A stretch of DNA of 64,000 bases from JANXLO01 sp038231295 (GTDB lineage Bacteria; Armatimonadota; Chthonomonadetes; Chthonomonadales; Chthonomonadaceae): assembly GCA_038231295.1 (NCBI GenBank), contig JBBRLP010000008.1, forward strand, positions 12,149-76,148, written 5' to 3'. Both the position numbers and the translations under genes were made by a program. The notes below the pieces were generated by a model. That model was given only the letters and a program-made list of their open reading frames with translations, was not told the DNA's origin and did no database searches. Numbering within the stretch: position 1 is the first letter of the stretch; every line of letters begins with the position of its first letter. Shown here piece by piece: positions 43,822 to 52,790 of this stretch.

Positions 43822-44637
43822 TTATGCGGCGCTCTTGCGCTTTGCCGCCAGACGGTCTGGAGGCTGAATCAGCGCAGTCAGGCGTTCGCGCAGCGTATCT
43901 TCCCGCAGGCCGCGAATCAATTTGCCCTCCAGTGCGATGGAAACCGTGCCAGTCTCTTCGCTGACGACCACGACCACTGCGTCGCTGTTCTCCGACATAC
44001 CGAGGGCAGCCTTGTGCCGCGTATGTACGGCGGCATCCAATTTGGGGCGGTCGGTCAGGGGCAGGATACACCCGGCAGCCACCACTTTCCCATGCCGGAT
44101 GATCACCGCGCCGTCATGCAGCGCAGACCCTTTGTAAAAGATCGTGTCCAGCAGTTCGACGGTTACGGTCGCGTCGAGCGGAACGCCTGTCTGGATCACT
44201 TCGTCCAGCCCGGTCTGCCGCTCAAATACGATCAAGGCGCCCACACGCTTGGCGGAGAGGAGCGTCACGGACTGCACGACGGCCAGCAGCATCTCGCTGA
44301 CATCTTCACGGTTCAGCAGACTCAGGCCCCGGCTCCAGAAGCGCGGCCCGAACTCTTCAAGCGCATGTCGAAGCTCGGGATAGAAGAGAATGACGATAGC
44401 GACCGGGCCGAGGGGAACGATCTGGCGCAGCAGCCAGTTCAGCGTGTCGAGGTGGAGTTTGTCGCTCAGAAAGAGAGCCAGAAGCAGCGTTCCAAGTCCG
44501 CCAAGTATCTGCATTGCCCGTGTTCCGCGCACCAGCAGCAGCAGACGGTAGAGCAGATAGGCGACAACGAGGACATCCAGCACGCCCTGCCAGAGGTCAC
44601 TTCTCCACAACAGGCTGAAAGGCGGATGCGCCCCCAT
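43822..44637 (-). CDS. cdaA: Diadenylate cyclase
   Basis: CdaA makes cyclic di-AMP from two ATP. ATG 44637 was chosen because GGAG lies 9 bp upstream; a GTG at 44643 is too close to it. The 271-residue protein has three helices (about 16-95) and the DAC domain with GSALHDGAVIIR (DGA), AAVHTRHKAALG (RHR-type motif, here RHK) and VVVSEETGTVSIA. The order cdaA-cdaR is standard. A divergent NlpC/P60 hydrolase starts 420 bp away, so cell-wall and c-di-AMP control may be linked. Confidence 0.95.
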   Translation of the reverse strand: MGAHPPFSLLWRSDLWQGVLDVLVVAYLLYRLLLLVRGTRAMQILGGLGTLLLALFLSDKLHLDTLNWLLRQIVPLGPVAIVILFYPELRHALEEFGPRFWSRGLSLLNREDVSEMLLAVVQSVTLLSAKRVGALIVFERQTGLDEVIQTGVPLDATVTVELLDTIFYKGSALHDGAVIIRHGKVVAAGCILPLTDRPKLDAAVHTRHKAALGMSENSDAVVVVVSEETGTVSIALEGKLIRGLREDTLRERLTALIQPPDRLAAKRKSAA

Positions 44638-44709
44638 AATCACTCGCTCCAGATTCAGGTAGCCGGCAGAGCAAATGCCGATTCTACCGACCGAACTGCG
44701 TCAACAGTC

Positions 44710-44738
44710 AGTATATTATACCCTTCAAGGAGGGTCAA
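44710..44738 (-). promoter_or_regulatory. Promoter of cdaA-cdaR
   Basis: On the minus strand, TTGACC (44733-44738) and TATACT (44710-44715) are 17 bp apart. The leader to ATG 44637 is about 65 nt. Confidence 0.7.
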
Positions 44739-44826
44739 GCGAACCGGTCGCTGCGCTGGTCAGCGTGAATAGCGCCCCGACTCCATACCCGACGCAGAAA
44801 AAAATGCAAACTCTGCCAAAAAGGGG

Positions 44827-44856
44827 TTGACAAGCGGTCATCAAATCGGTTAGTAT
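44827..44856 (+). promoter_or_regulatory. Promoter of the NlpC/P60 gene
   Basis: A perfect TTGACA (44827-44832) and TAGTAT (44851-44856) are 18 bp apart. The TSS is predicted near 44863, leaving a leader of about 197 nt. Confidence 0.72.
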
Positions 44857-44862
44857 GGGTGA

Positions 44863-45059
44863 AGTCAGATAACCTGAACGGGAGTTCACATCTCGCCGCG
44901 TGACTCCAAAAACGAACGGCGCACGTTCCGCAACCACGCGCCCGACGTTGATTTCTCCTGCTGTCTTGAAATCCATAGCGCCTATCCGAGCCGACGCAGC
45001 CCGTCCACGAACGGGTACATCCCTCCACGTCGAGCCGAGAGAAGGAAGGACAGACCGCG
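44863..45059 (+). promoter_or_regulatory. Long structured leader of the NlpC/P60 gene
   Basis: About 197 nt lie between the predicted TSS and the ATG at 45060. Small inverted repeats are present: GGAGT (about 44881) with ACTCC further on, and CCCGT with ACGGG around 45010-45025. I do not see the conserved core of the c-di-AMP (ydaO) riboswitch, although that class commonly precedes NlpC/P60 genes. No ORF is convincing here. Confidence 0.4.
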
Positions 45060-46142
45060 ATGAACGGTAACGGACTTCGCTGGATGCCACTGTGTGTCTC
45101 AGCAACCACCTCCGCGCTTCTGGCAGCCGCCGCTGGAAGCCAGGCTTACGCCTCACAAACCCATAAACTTCTGCATGGCGAAACGGTCGCCTCCATCGCC
45201 CGCAAACACCATCTTTCCGTCCACGACATCGCGGTGGCGAACCCCGATGTCAATGTCAATAGTGTCCCGGACGGCCACAAACTCACGCTCCCCGACCCTC
45301 CTCGCAAAATCCACATCGTCCCCGCCTACCACAAAGTTGCCACTATGCGAGGTGACCGGGTTGGTCTGCGCCTCGGCCCCGGAGAGACATTCCGGCGCGT
45401 AGATTTCTGCGGCAAGGGACAGAAACTCATCGTGTCCGCGCAGAAAGACGGCTGGGCGCAGGTGACGATGGAAGGCGGCCGAACCGGTTGGGTGCGCCAC
45501 GATTTCCTGAAGTACGCACACGGCGGCGTTTCGGTCGCAACAGCGAGGCCTGCTCATAAGAAGTCTTCCAAAGCCGTTGCCACGCATACGGCCAAGCAGG
45601 CTTATGTGGCGAAACTGGCGAAGCATAGCGCGAAGAAGCATCCAGCCCTCGCCGCGCATAAGACGCAGCCTCACACGGAAAAGCACGTTGCGGCCTCGAA
45701 ACATCACTCCCTCAAAATCGTCCACAGCCGGCAGCACGACCGTCACTATATTGCCGAGGCGAGCCGTCCCAATACCGACAGCAGCCTCGTGCGAACGGCG
45801 ATTGCTTACCGGGGGACGCCCTATCGCTACGGCTCCACGGGCGGCGGCTCATTCGACTGCTCCGGTTTCACCCGCTTCGTCTACAGCAAAGGCGGCGTCT
45901 CGCTGCCCCATTCGGCGAAGGAGCAGTTTCATCAGGGACATAGCGTGTCCCGGAGTGCGCTGAAGCCGGGTGACCTTGTCTTCTTCCACACCGTGACGAG
46001 CGGAATCTCCCACGTAGGCATCTATGCGGGCAATGGCAGATTCGTTCACGCCTCCAGCCGACGATCCGGCGGCGTGCGCGTGGACAATCTCGATTCCGGC
46101 TACTACAGCAGCGCGTTCCGAGGTGCACGGCGCGTTAAATAA
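45060..46142 (+). CDS. LysM-SH3-NlpC/P60 cell-wall hydrolase
   Basis: A protein of 360 residues with a signal peptide (about 1-30). A LysM domain (about 38-82, KLLHGETVASIARKHHLSV) binds glycan, and a bacterial SH3 domain follows (about 100-155, VGLRLGPGETFRRVDFCG). A Lys/His/Ala-rich linker of about 70 residues leads to NlpC/P60 (about 240-358), with catalytic Cys in GGSFDCSGFTRFVY, His in SHVGIYAGNGRFVHAS and the third polar residue after it. It is a probable D,L-endopeptidase of peptidoglycan, secreted. The divergent neighbour is cdaA. Confidence 0.96.
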   Translation: MNGNGLRWMPLCVSATTSALLAAAAGSQAYASQTHKLLHGETVASIARKHHLSVHDIAVANPDVNVNSVPDGHKLTLPDPPRKIHIVPAYHKVATMRGDRVGLRLGPGETFRRVDFCGKGQKLIVSAQKDGWAQVTMEGGRTGWVRHDFLKYAHGGVSVATARPAHKKSSKAVATHTAKQAYVAKLAKHSAKKHPALAAHKTQPHTEKHVAASKHHSLKIVHSRQHDRHYIAEASRPNTDSSLVRTAIAYRGTPYRYGSTGGGSFDCSGFTRFVYSKGGVSLPHSAKEQFHQGHSVSRSALKPGDLVFFHTVTSGISHVGIYAGNGRFVHASSRRSGGVRVDNLDSGYYSSAFRGARRVK

Positions 46143-46165
46143 CCGCCCTCACCTGCATCCGACAG

Positions 46166-46208
46166 ACGGCCTGACCTGCCTCAAGCGAAGGAAGGACAGG
46201 CCGTTTTG
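46166..46208 (+). terminator. Terminator of the NlpC/P60 gene
   Basis: ACGGCCTGACCT pairs with AGGACAGGCCGT (one A-A mismatch) around a 14-nt loop, followed by TTTTG. It begins 24 bp after the stop. Confidence 0.78.
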
Positions 46209-46302
46209 TGCTGAGGTATGGGTTTTCGGGCGGCGGAACGGAATCAAGCCGACATTATCTCCTTCTCCCGGACAGGAAACACGCAACCTTTAGGGGGGAC
46301 GG

Positions 46303-47268
46303 ATGTCTAAATTCGGAGTTGAAGCGCAGGCAAGGAGTATGCCTGAATCTCTCAGCCGATACTCGCGCCGTACTAAGGTCAATATCTTGCAGAAATCGAA
46401 CATCGTCCCGTGTTTTAGCCAGCGTCTGCGCTTCCTCTTTCCCGCCGCCTTCTTCCTCCTGCTTGGAGCGTATCCGGCAGCGGCCTTCCCGCAGTTTCTT
46501 ACCATCGTCAAGACGACCTATTCGGTCAAATCCGGGGGCGGGATTGATGCCAAACGCTGTGCGGTCTGCCATGCAGACCCTGGCGGCGGAGGGGCCTTGA
46601 ACCCGTATGGCACCAGCGTCAAAACCTTCCTCAAAACCGCAGGCACCCAAACGCTGTCGCCGAAACTCCTGCATTCCATTGATGAAACGGATTCGGATGG
46701 GGACGGATTCGCGAATATAGATGAGTTCAAATCCGATATGCTGCCCGGCGATCCCACCAGCCATCCTTCCAAGAAGCCCACGATGGCGACGAGGGAGGTC
46801 AAAGCGGAAGGGGAAGTCAGCCCCTTCGATATCAAAACAGCCGTGTTGGCGCGTAGTGCACAGCACCCGGTACTGGTGCATTTCCCCATCGCGTTGTTCG
46901 TAGTTAGTCTGCTGCTCGACATCATTGGGACATGGAAGAAGAAGGAAGCGCTGCGGACAGCGGCCCATATTAATCTCATTCTGGCGGCATTTGGGGCGCT
47001 GATTGCGGTCATTAGCGGGCTGATTGCCTGGCAGTTGCTCTATCACGGCGCGGAACTGAAGGGCAATCTGCGGCTGCATCTTATCCTGGGTATCGTCACG
47101 ACTGGCCTGCTCTTCGTTCTTTGGACGTTGCGAACAAGACTGTTGAAGAATCCCACGCCCGCTATAACGCGACTCTATTTCTTCCTCGGCATCGTTGCCT
47201 TCATCCTGATTGCGCTCACGGGCCATATCGGAGGAATCTTGAGCGGTGTCGTTCAGCCTCTGGAGTAG
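46303..47268 (+). CDS. Heme-c-motif / EF-hand / DUF2231 membrane protein
   Basis: A protein of 321 residues; a later in-frame ATG near 46339 is possible. A hydrophobic signal (about 42-60) leads outside. KRCAVCHADPGGGGALNPYG contains CxxCH, a single heme-c attachment site. DTDSDGDGFANIDEFKSD is an EF-hand/dockerin-like calcium loop. From residue about 185, HPVLVHFPIALFVVSLLLDIIG starts a four-helix DUF2231 domain. Together this looks like a membrane-anchored electron carrier, but only the motifs are observed. The order in one chain is unusual. It is a single gene with no obvious operon partner. Confidence 0.82.
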   Translation: MSKFGVEAQARSMPESLSRYSRRTKVNILQKSNIVPCFSQRLRFLFPAAFFLLLGAYPAAAFPQFLTIVKTTYSVKSGGGIDAKRCAVCHADPGGGGALNPYGTSVKTFLKTAGTQTLSPKLLHSIDETDSDGDGFANIDEFKSDMLPGDPTSHPSKKPTMATREVKAEGEVSPFDIKTAVLARSAQHPVLVHFPIALFVVSLLLDIIGTWKKKEALRTAAHINLILAAFGALIAVISGLIAWQLLYHGAELKGNLRLHLILGIVTTGLLFVLWTLRTRLLKNPTPAITRLYFFLGIVAFILIALTGHIGGILSGVVQPLE

Positions 47269-47462
47269 ACAGAATCGGGGTATTTCGGTAGCGAAAGCGC
47301 CGGAAAGATGGTAAAATAGACTCAAATAGCGATCTGCTCTCGCTGCTTTGATATAGAGAAGGGCGAGCATTCCGTTCAACAACCAGGTCAAGGCTATGCT
47401 GCCGATCCCCTCTGCTGTCGCACCGGTCGGGCAGGCTTCCGACAGAAAGAACTTCACTGAAT

Positions 47463-48767
47463 ATGAACCGTAGAGATTTTGTGCGAGACGCTTCCGCCGC
47501 TTCGATGGCGCTTGTCCTGGGGGCGAGTGCGCGTGAACTGCGAGCCGAGGCTGCCGATACCAAGAAAGACGACAAGCCCGCCGGACCTCCTGTGAATGTG
47601 GCGGTCATCGGGGCGAGTTTTCAGGGACGCAATATTCTGACTTCTCTGGCGAAGATGGGCGTGGCGAGTGCGCCGGTCGTCTCGGTCTGTGACTCTTTCA
47701 GTACGCCCGCCTTCCAGAAAAAAATTACGGCAATCGTTCCCTCGGCGGCTTTTGTCGCCGACTATCGCAAGGTGCTGGACGACAAATCCGTGCAGGCGGT
47801 TTTCATCGCGACCCCTTCCCACAAGCACAAGCAGATCGCTCTGGACGCAATCGCGGCGGGCAAACACGTCTACTGCGAGATGCCGCTTTCCAACGATATT
47901 GCGGAGGCGCGAGCCATCGCACTCGCCGGGATGGGCAGCAAGAAGACCTTCCAGGCGGGACTTCAGCAACGGTCCAATCTCCAGAGCCACCACGTCTACA
48001 AATTCATCCACTCGGATGCGCTGGGAACGGTGGTCGGTGGACGGGCGCAGTGGCACAACCGCACCTCCTGGCGGCAGGGGTGGCCGACCCCCGATCGCGA
48101 GAAGGAACTGAACTGGCGTCTGGATCAGGCGACCTCCTCCGGCCTGCTCGGCGAAGTCGGAGTGCATCAGATTGATACCGCCTCCTGGTACTTCGGCACC
48201 CTTCCGACCAGTGTCAGCGCCTACAGTTCGCTCCTCGGCTGGAAGGACGGACGCAACGTGCCGGACACCGTGCAGGCCATCTTCGACTACCCGAATAACA
48301 TTCGCTATGTCTACGATGCCACACTGGTCAACTCGTTTGACGGCCCCTACGAAGTCTTCTTCGGCTCCGATTCCGCTATCCAGCTTCGGGATCAGCGGGC
48401 GTGGATGTTCAAGGAGACTGACGCGAAACTGATCGGGTGGGAGGTCTTCGCCCGCAAGGATGCGCTGCGTACCGGAAACCCGGAAAACGGTACGGGGATT
48501 CAGACCGGCTCCGGTATCGCGCTCGTTGCGGACGCTACGAAACAGTTGGCGGCAGGACTTCAGCCGGGAGTCGTCGGCACCGACGTTTCCAAAACCTCTC
48601 TGTACCAGTCCCTCGACTCCTTCCTTGACTGTGTGCGAACGGGCAAGAAGCCGACCGCTGGGGCGCAGGAAGGCTATCAGGCGACCGTCGTGGCGACGAA
48701 GGCCAACGAGGCCGCGCTTAAGAATACACGCATCGTTTTCGAGCCGGAGATGTTCAAACTCTCCTAA
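47463..48767 (+). CDS. Gfo/Idh/MocA family oxidoreductase with Tat-like signal (1)
   Basis: A protein of 434 residues. The N-terminus MNRRDFVRDASAASMALVLG is a Tat-type signal. The NAD(P)-binding Rossmann fold follows (VNVAVIGASFQGRNILTSL), with IATPSHKHKQIALDAI and VYCEMPLSNDI in place of the usual EKP lysine loop, then GLQQRSNLQSHHVYKF and a C-terminal substrate half (GEVGVHQIDTASWYFG). The Met replacing the Lys of EKP suggests altered chemistry. Such exported enzymes act on sugars or their keto forms. A second member follows 126 bp later. Confidence 0.9.
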   Translation: MNRRDFVRDASAASMALVLGASARELRAEAADTKKDDKPAGPPVNVAVIGASFQGRNILTSLAKMGVASAPVVSVCDSFSTPAFQKKITAIVPSAAFVADYRKVLDDKSVQAVFIATPSHKHKQIALDAIAAGKHVYCEMPLSNDIAEARAIALAGMGSKKTFQAGLQQRSNLQSHHVYKFIHSDALGTVVGGRAQWHNRTSWRQGWPTPDREKELNWRLDQATSSGLLGEVGVHQIDTASWYFGTLPTSVSAYSSLLGWKDGRNVPDTVQAIFDYPNNIRYVYDATLVNSFDGPYEVFFGSDSAIQLRDQRAWMFKETDAKLIGWEVFARKDALRTGNPENGTGIQTGSGIALVADATKQLAAGLQPGVVGTDVSKTSLYQSLDSFLDCVRTGKKPTAGAQEGYQATVVATKANEAALKNTRIVFEPEMFKLS

Positions 48768-48893
48768 CGATAGAACGCGATAACTCTTTCGGTTCTTCCT
48801 GTCGTCGGCAGTGTGTCCGGCGAACGCATCGAAACGTAACACGCAGGCGCGGAATCTCTTTTCCGCAATCAGCATACAAGGAGAAGGCACTCA

Positions 48894-50222
48894 ATGAGCC
48901 AGAACGAAAACTCGACATCACGGCGCGATTTCCTCCGCACCGCCGCTGTCACGACTGCCGCCGGGGCCGCTATCGGCTCTATGCCGACGACGGCGGAGGG
49001 AATGCGCCGCGTTCGGGGCGCAAATGACCGTATCCACCTGGCCCATGTCGGCCTCGGAACTCAGGGACACGGCGCACACGTCAAGCTGTTCCATGACTAC
49101 CAGGAGGCGAACAATACGCAGCAGATCGCCGTCTGTGACCTCTACGGACGACGCATCAACGACTCGAAGGCGTTGCTTGGCCTTGCGGATAAAGACACCT
49201 ACAAAGAGTTCCGCAAGATGTTCGAGCGCAAAGATATTGACGCCGTCGTCGTCGCAACCTCCGACAACTGGCACGCCGATGTGACTCTGGCCGCGCTCGA
49301 TGCAGGCAAGCACGTCTACTGCGAGAAGCCGCTCTGTAAGACCCTGGAAGAGACGTTCGCCGTCTACGATGCGGTCAAGCGCACCGGCAAGGTCTTTCAG
49401 CTCGGTTCCCAGGGCTGCTCCGATGACAAGTGGCATGCGGCGGCGCGTGTGGTGAAAGCAGGCAAGATCGGCGCGGTCGTCGTCGGGCAGGGCAGCTATA
49501 TGCGAAACAGCAAGGGCGGCGAGTGGAACAACTACGGCCGCTTCGACAAGGACGCCGGCCCCCAGGCGAGCGGAGACGCTCATGTGGATTGGGACACCTT
49601 CCGCAAAGGCAAAGGGCCTGCGGAGTGGGACCCGGATCGCTACTTCCGATGGCGCAAATACTGGGCCTACGGCTCCGGTCTGGTCGGCGACCTGTTCCCG
49701 CACCGCCTGCACCCGCTGTTTATCGCGATGGCGCTCCCAACCGAAGGGATGGACGGCTATCCGCTGCGCGTCTCTTCCGGCGGCGGTCTCTATGTTCAGA
49801 AGATCAATCCGGAGACAGGGAAAATGGATCGGGAAGTTCCTGACTTCATCAACCTTAACGTGGACTTCGCCAATATGTCCCTGATGGCGATGTCCTCCTC
49901 GATCAACGATGTTGGCTGGGAAGACACCATTCGCGGCAACAAGGCCACTATCTACTTCGGCGGCAACGCGGTGACTTTCAAGCCGCAGCGCGACTGGGCG
50001 GACGAAGTGGACGAGGGCAGCGAGCCGGTCACCGGCGTTCCCGAAAACTTCCCGACGCACCACAAGAACTGGCTGGACTGTATCCGTTCCAACGGCAAGC
50101 CCAACGCCAATATTGACCTTGCGGCGCGTGTCCAGGTGATGATTACGCTGGCCGAGCGGTCTTACCGGGAGAACAAGACGTTCGTCTTTGACCCCAAGAC
50201 CCGCAAAGCCTCCCCGGCCTGA
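48894..50222 (+). CDS. Gfo/Idh/MocA family oxidoreductase with Tat signal (2)
   Basis: A protein of 442 residues with a strong Tat signal, STSRRDFLRTAAVTTAAG, and a Rossmann domain (IHLAHVGLGTQGHGAHVKLF). ATSDNWHADVTLAALDAG and VYCEKPLCKTLEE keep the EKP lysine. The C-terminal half has GSGLVGDLFPHRLHPLF and RGNKATIYFGG. The pair with the previous gene (one with EKP, one with EMP) may form a complex or work in sequence on an exported keto-sugar route. A strong terminator follows. Confidence 0.93.
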   Translation: MSQNENSTSRRDFLRTAAVTTAAGAAIGSMPTTAEGMRRVRGANDRIHLAHVGLGTQGHGAHVKLFHDYQEANNTQQIAVCDLYGRRINDSKALLGLADKDTYKEFRKMFERKDIDAVVVATSDNWHADVTLAALDAGKHVYCEKPLCKTLEETFAVYDAVKRTGKVFQLGSQGCSDDKWHAAARVVKAGKIGAVVVGQGSYMRNSKGGEWNNYGRFDKDAGPQASGDAHVDWDTFRKGKGPAEWDPDRYFRWRKYWAYGSGLVGDLFPHRLHPLFIAMALPTEGMDGYPLRVSSGGGLYVQKINPETGKMDREVPDFINLNVDFANMSLMAMSSSINDVGWEDTIRGNKATIYFGGNAVTFKPQRDWADEVDEGSEPVTGVPENFPTHHKNWLDCIRSNGKPNANIDLAARVQVMITLAERSYRENKTFVFDPKTRKASPA

Positions 50223-50245
50223 CAGGGTTCGGCATTCTGACGCTG

Positions 50246-50280
50246 CGAGTGAGCGGGAGAGTTCTCCCGCTCACTCGTTT
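50246..50280 (+). terminator. Terminator after the second Gfo/Idh/MocA gene
   Basis: CGAGTGAGCGGGAGA (50246-50260) pairs with TCTCCCGCTCACTCG (50263-50277), followed by TTT. The innermost pairs must open for a loop, leaving about 13 bp. Confidence 0.8.
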
Positions 50281-50300
50281 GCCTTTGTGGAGGCGCTGTG

Positions 50301-51239
50301 ATGCTCTCACTCCAGACCATGCATATCGCGATGGCGACTCAGTTTGAACTGCTGCTGTACGGGGAGCGTGAGACCTATCTGCGGTCTGTTTCGGAGGCGG
50401 TATTCGGAGAGATTTCGCGTTTGGAGGCGCAGCTCAGTTTCTATCGGGAAACCAGTGACATCAGCGAACTAAATCGGCTGGCAGCCCTCCGGCCTGTCAT
50501 TGTGGAACCTCGGCTGTTTGCGCTGCTGGAGAGAGCGAAATTCTTGAGCGAAGCGACGGGCGGGGCGTTCGACCCGACGGTTGCGCCGCTCATGCGCTGC
50601 TGGGGATTTGTCGGCGCTTCCGGGCAAATGCCGGAGCGCAAAGCAATTGAAGCCGCTCGCGAACTCGTCGGGATGCACCATGTGCACCTTGACAAGGCCG
50701 CCTCAACGGTACGCTTTGACCGGGAGGGCGTCCAACTTGACTTAGGAGCCATCGGCAAAGGCTATGCCGTGGAGTGTGCGGTAGACCTGCTGCGGGAGTA
50801 TGAGATCACCTCCGCGTTGCTGCATGGAGGAACCAGCACCGTTTACGCGCTCGGCTCTCCCACGGACGCAGAAGCCTGGACAATCGCCCTTCAAAAACCT
50901 TACGACGCTGGCGAGGAGGCGTACCTGACTCAACTGACCTTACAGGACGCCGCCCTCTCTGTCTCCGCTCCTCACGGCAAGTGGTTCGCCGCCAATGGAA
51001 AGCGCTACGGACACGTCCTCGACCCTCGCACCGGCTATCCCGTCGGTCGCATCCTGTTAGCATCCCTCGTCACCGCCTCTCCCACCGACAGCGACGCCCT
51101 TTCTACCGCTCTCCTCACCCTGGGCAAAGAAGGTCTGTCCCTCCTCGGCAATCTCCTTCCCGACGCCCGCGCCCTCGTCGTCACTGCCCCAGAATCGGAA
51201 GGCGACGAACCGCTTCTCTCTTATCTTGGCCGTTTTTGA
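50301..51239 (+). CDS. apbE: FAD:protein FMN transferase (ApbE family)
   Basis: A 312-residue protein from ATG 50301, with GGAGG 7 bp upstream. ApbE links FMN to Thr or Ser of target flavoproteins using FAD and Mg. Motifs are ATGGAFDPTVAPLMRCWGF, LDLGAIGKGYAVECAVDLL, LLHGGTSTVYALG and YGHVLDPRTGYPV. No lipobox or signal is visible, so unlike many ApbE proteins it may be cytoplasmic. The target is not obvious; no Rnf or Nqr genes are in the window. Confidence 0.92.
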   Translation: MLSLQTMHIAMATQFELLLYGERETYLRSVSEAVFGEISRLEAQLSFYRETSDISELNRLAALRPVIVEPRLFALLERAKFLSEATGGAFDPTVAPLMRCWGFVGASGQMPERKAIEAARELVGMHHVHLDKAASTVRFDREGVQLDLGAIGKGYAVECAVDLLREYEITSALLHGGTSTVYALGSPTDAEAWTIALQKPYDAGEEAYLTQLTLQDAALSVSAPHGKWFAANGKRYGHVLDPRTGYPVGRILLASLVTASPTDSDALSTALLTLGKEGLSLLGNLLPDARALVVTAPESEGDEPLLSYLGRF

Positions 51240-51385
51240 CTGCCTTGGTATGGGCGCAGCAAGCAGCGCTCCTATCAGGAGAACGGAGGCCATTGCTCTC
51301 TCCATATTCCCGATTCAACAGAACGCTCGGAGGATGGCTTGGGGTGAGGGCTAACCCCAGGCCATCTTTTAAACTCTCAGGGACA

Positions 51386-52207
51386 TTATCTCGGTTCGTA
51401 GTGAGTGGGGCCGGAATCGGGGAGGGGCATGATCCAGATGTTGCGGAACGCGACGGTGTTGCCGTGATATTGAAGGCGGAGAGGGCCGGGGGTGCTGAGG
51501 TCTTCCGGCAGGGCAGCGGGTTTGACGGGAGCCTTCGGGTCGGCAGGCGGCGGATTCTTGGGAGGCGTGACGATGTGAGTCAGCCCGGTAATCACCTGGT
51601 CGTTCTGGACGACGATGCCGTTCTGCACGACCGTCACACGGGCCGGTTCAAGCAGTTTGGTGGGGTCGCTGGAATCGTAGCGCGGGCAGCGGAAGGCGAT
51701 GTCGTAGGTCTGCCACTGCAAAGGCGGCTTACAGGCATTGACGAGCGGCCCCGACTGATGGTAGACCGCCCCGCAATCTCCGGTTCCCGGTTCTTTGATG
51801 CCATAGGAGTCGAGTACCTGTATCTCATAGCGGCTCTGCATGAAGACCCCGCTGTTGCCTCGCCCCTGACCTTTTTTGTCCGGCATATAGGGGACACGGA
51901 ACTCTATGTGCATCTGGTAATTCGTGAATTTTTCCTTCGTCACGAGGTCCCCGCCTACCGAGACCATCGCGCCGTCCTCGATTTTCCAGTGGGCGGGCTT
52001 CCCATTTTGCAGCCAGTTCGCCTCCATATCCTCTTTCGTACCGCCGAACAGCACCTTGATACTCTGTGCAGAGGGAACAGGCTGCGGCGGGGTGGGGTCT
52101 GGGGCAGGCTGCTGCGCTTTCACTAACGCCGTTAACGCCAGCATTCCCCCGATAATCCCTGCGCCGACGAGCAGACTTCTTCGTCTCGATTGGATCACTC
52201 GTTTCAT
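51386..52207 (-). CDS. DUF1080 (3-keto-disaccharide hydrolase-like) exported protein
   Basis: A 273-residue protein from ATG 52207 with GGAGG upstream. The Arg-rich start RVIQSRRRSLLVGAGIIG is a probable signal or Tat-like leader, and a Pro/Gln linker follows. The DUF1080 lectin-like fold shows IKVLFGGTKEDMEANW, HIEFRVPYMPDKKGQGRGNSG, YEIQVLDSYG and VAFRNIWIMPL. Family members bind or cleave 3-keto-glycosides. The ATG overlaps the DUF3592 stop (ATGA). It lies convergent to ApbE and near two Gfo/Idh/MocA genes, which fits a keto-sugar pathway by inference. Confidence 0.92.
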   Translation of the reverse strand: MKRVIQSRRRSLLVGAGIIGGMLALTALVKAQQPAPDPTPPQPVPSAQSIKVLFGGTKEDMEANWLQNGKPAHWKIEDGAMVSVGGDLVTKEKFTNYQMHIEFRVPYMPDKKGQGRGNSGVFMQSRYEIQVLDSYGIKEPGTGDCGAVYHQSGPLVNACKPPLQWQTYDIAFRCPRYDSSDPTKLLEPARVTVVQNGIVVQNDQVITGLTHIVTPPKNPPPADPKAPVKPAALPEDLSTPGPLRLQYHGNTVAFRNIWIMPLPDSGPTHYEPR

Positions 52208-52758
52208 TCTTTCCTCCACTGCGTTGTCCGCATTTTATCTGTGTCTCTGGTGAGGTCATTCGCTCTGTACCAGGCGAACATCCCCCCATAGAAAAAGATC
52301 CATATCCAACTCCAGATCAATTCGACCATAGGGCTGTTCGTTTTGATTTCGTTTGAGTTGAGATCATGTACCAGGACTGAGTCGCCTGCAAGGTAGCGTA
52401 GTCTTACCGTTCTGCCAACTTCCAGCCGTTTCCAGTCCTGTTCGTTATACTCCTCATCGAATATACGGGTCTGTCCAGCGTCGTCCGTGAACTGCACGGT
52501 TGCCGACCAGCGCGAATTCTTGCCTTGATCAGATGTTTTGTGCTGTACCGTGCCCTCGGCATCTCGGCCCCGACTGCCTAGCAGTTCCGCCTTGAGAGGA
52601 AACACCCACGCGAAGACATAAATCGTATGACCTATCCCCGTCAGCATAAAAAGCAAGGTTACGGCAGTACCCAGACTGACATACCCTGTTGTTTTGCGGC
52701 TTAAATAGGGGCGGCTTGTTCCCTTACGTCGTGGAGTGGGGCCTTTTCGTCTGGGCAT
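52204..52758 (-). CDS. DUF3592-like membrane protein
   Basis: A protein of 184 residues with a basic start, two helices (about 25-50 and 150-168) and an intervening beta domain outside (AEGTVQHKTSDQGKNSRWSATV, then GRTVRLRYLAGDSVLVHDL), as in DUF3592. No function is known. It lies 32 bp after the ADP-ribosylglycohydrolase gene and overlaps DUF1080, hence co-transcribed. Confidence 0.78.
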   Translation of the reverse strand: MPRRKGPTPRRKGTSRPYLSRKTTGYVSLGTAVTLLFMLTGIGHTIYVFAWVFPLKAELLGSRGRDAEGTVQHKTSDQGKNSRWSATVQFTDDAGQTRIFDEEYNEQDWKRLEVGRTVRLRYLAGDSVLVHDLNSNEIKTNSPMVELIWSWIWIFFYGGMFAWYRANDLTRDTDKMRTTQWRKE

Positions 52759-52790
52759 CTCGTGGGCACTTGATTCTTTAGCGGCTAGGG

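Noticed and set aside
44860..45060. c-di-AMP (ydaO) riboswitch before the NlpC/P60 gene
   Set aside because: Expected from context, but the conserved core segments were not found by eye. Kept only as a structured leader.
47454..48890. Open minus-strand frame of 478 codons
   Set aside because: It lies antisense to the Gfo/Idh/MocA gene, whose codon pattern and motifs are convincing.
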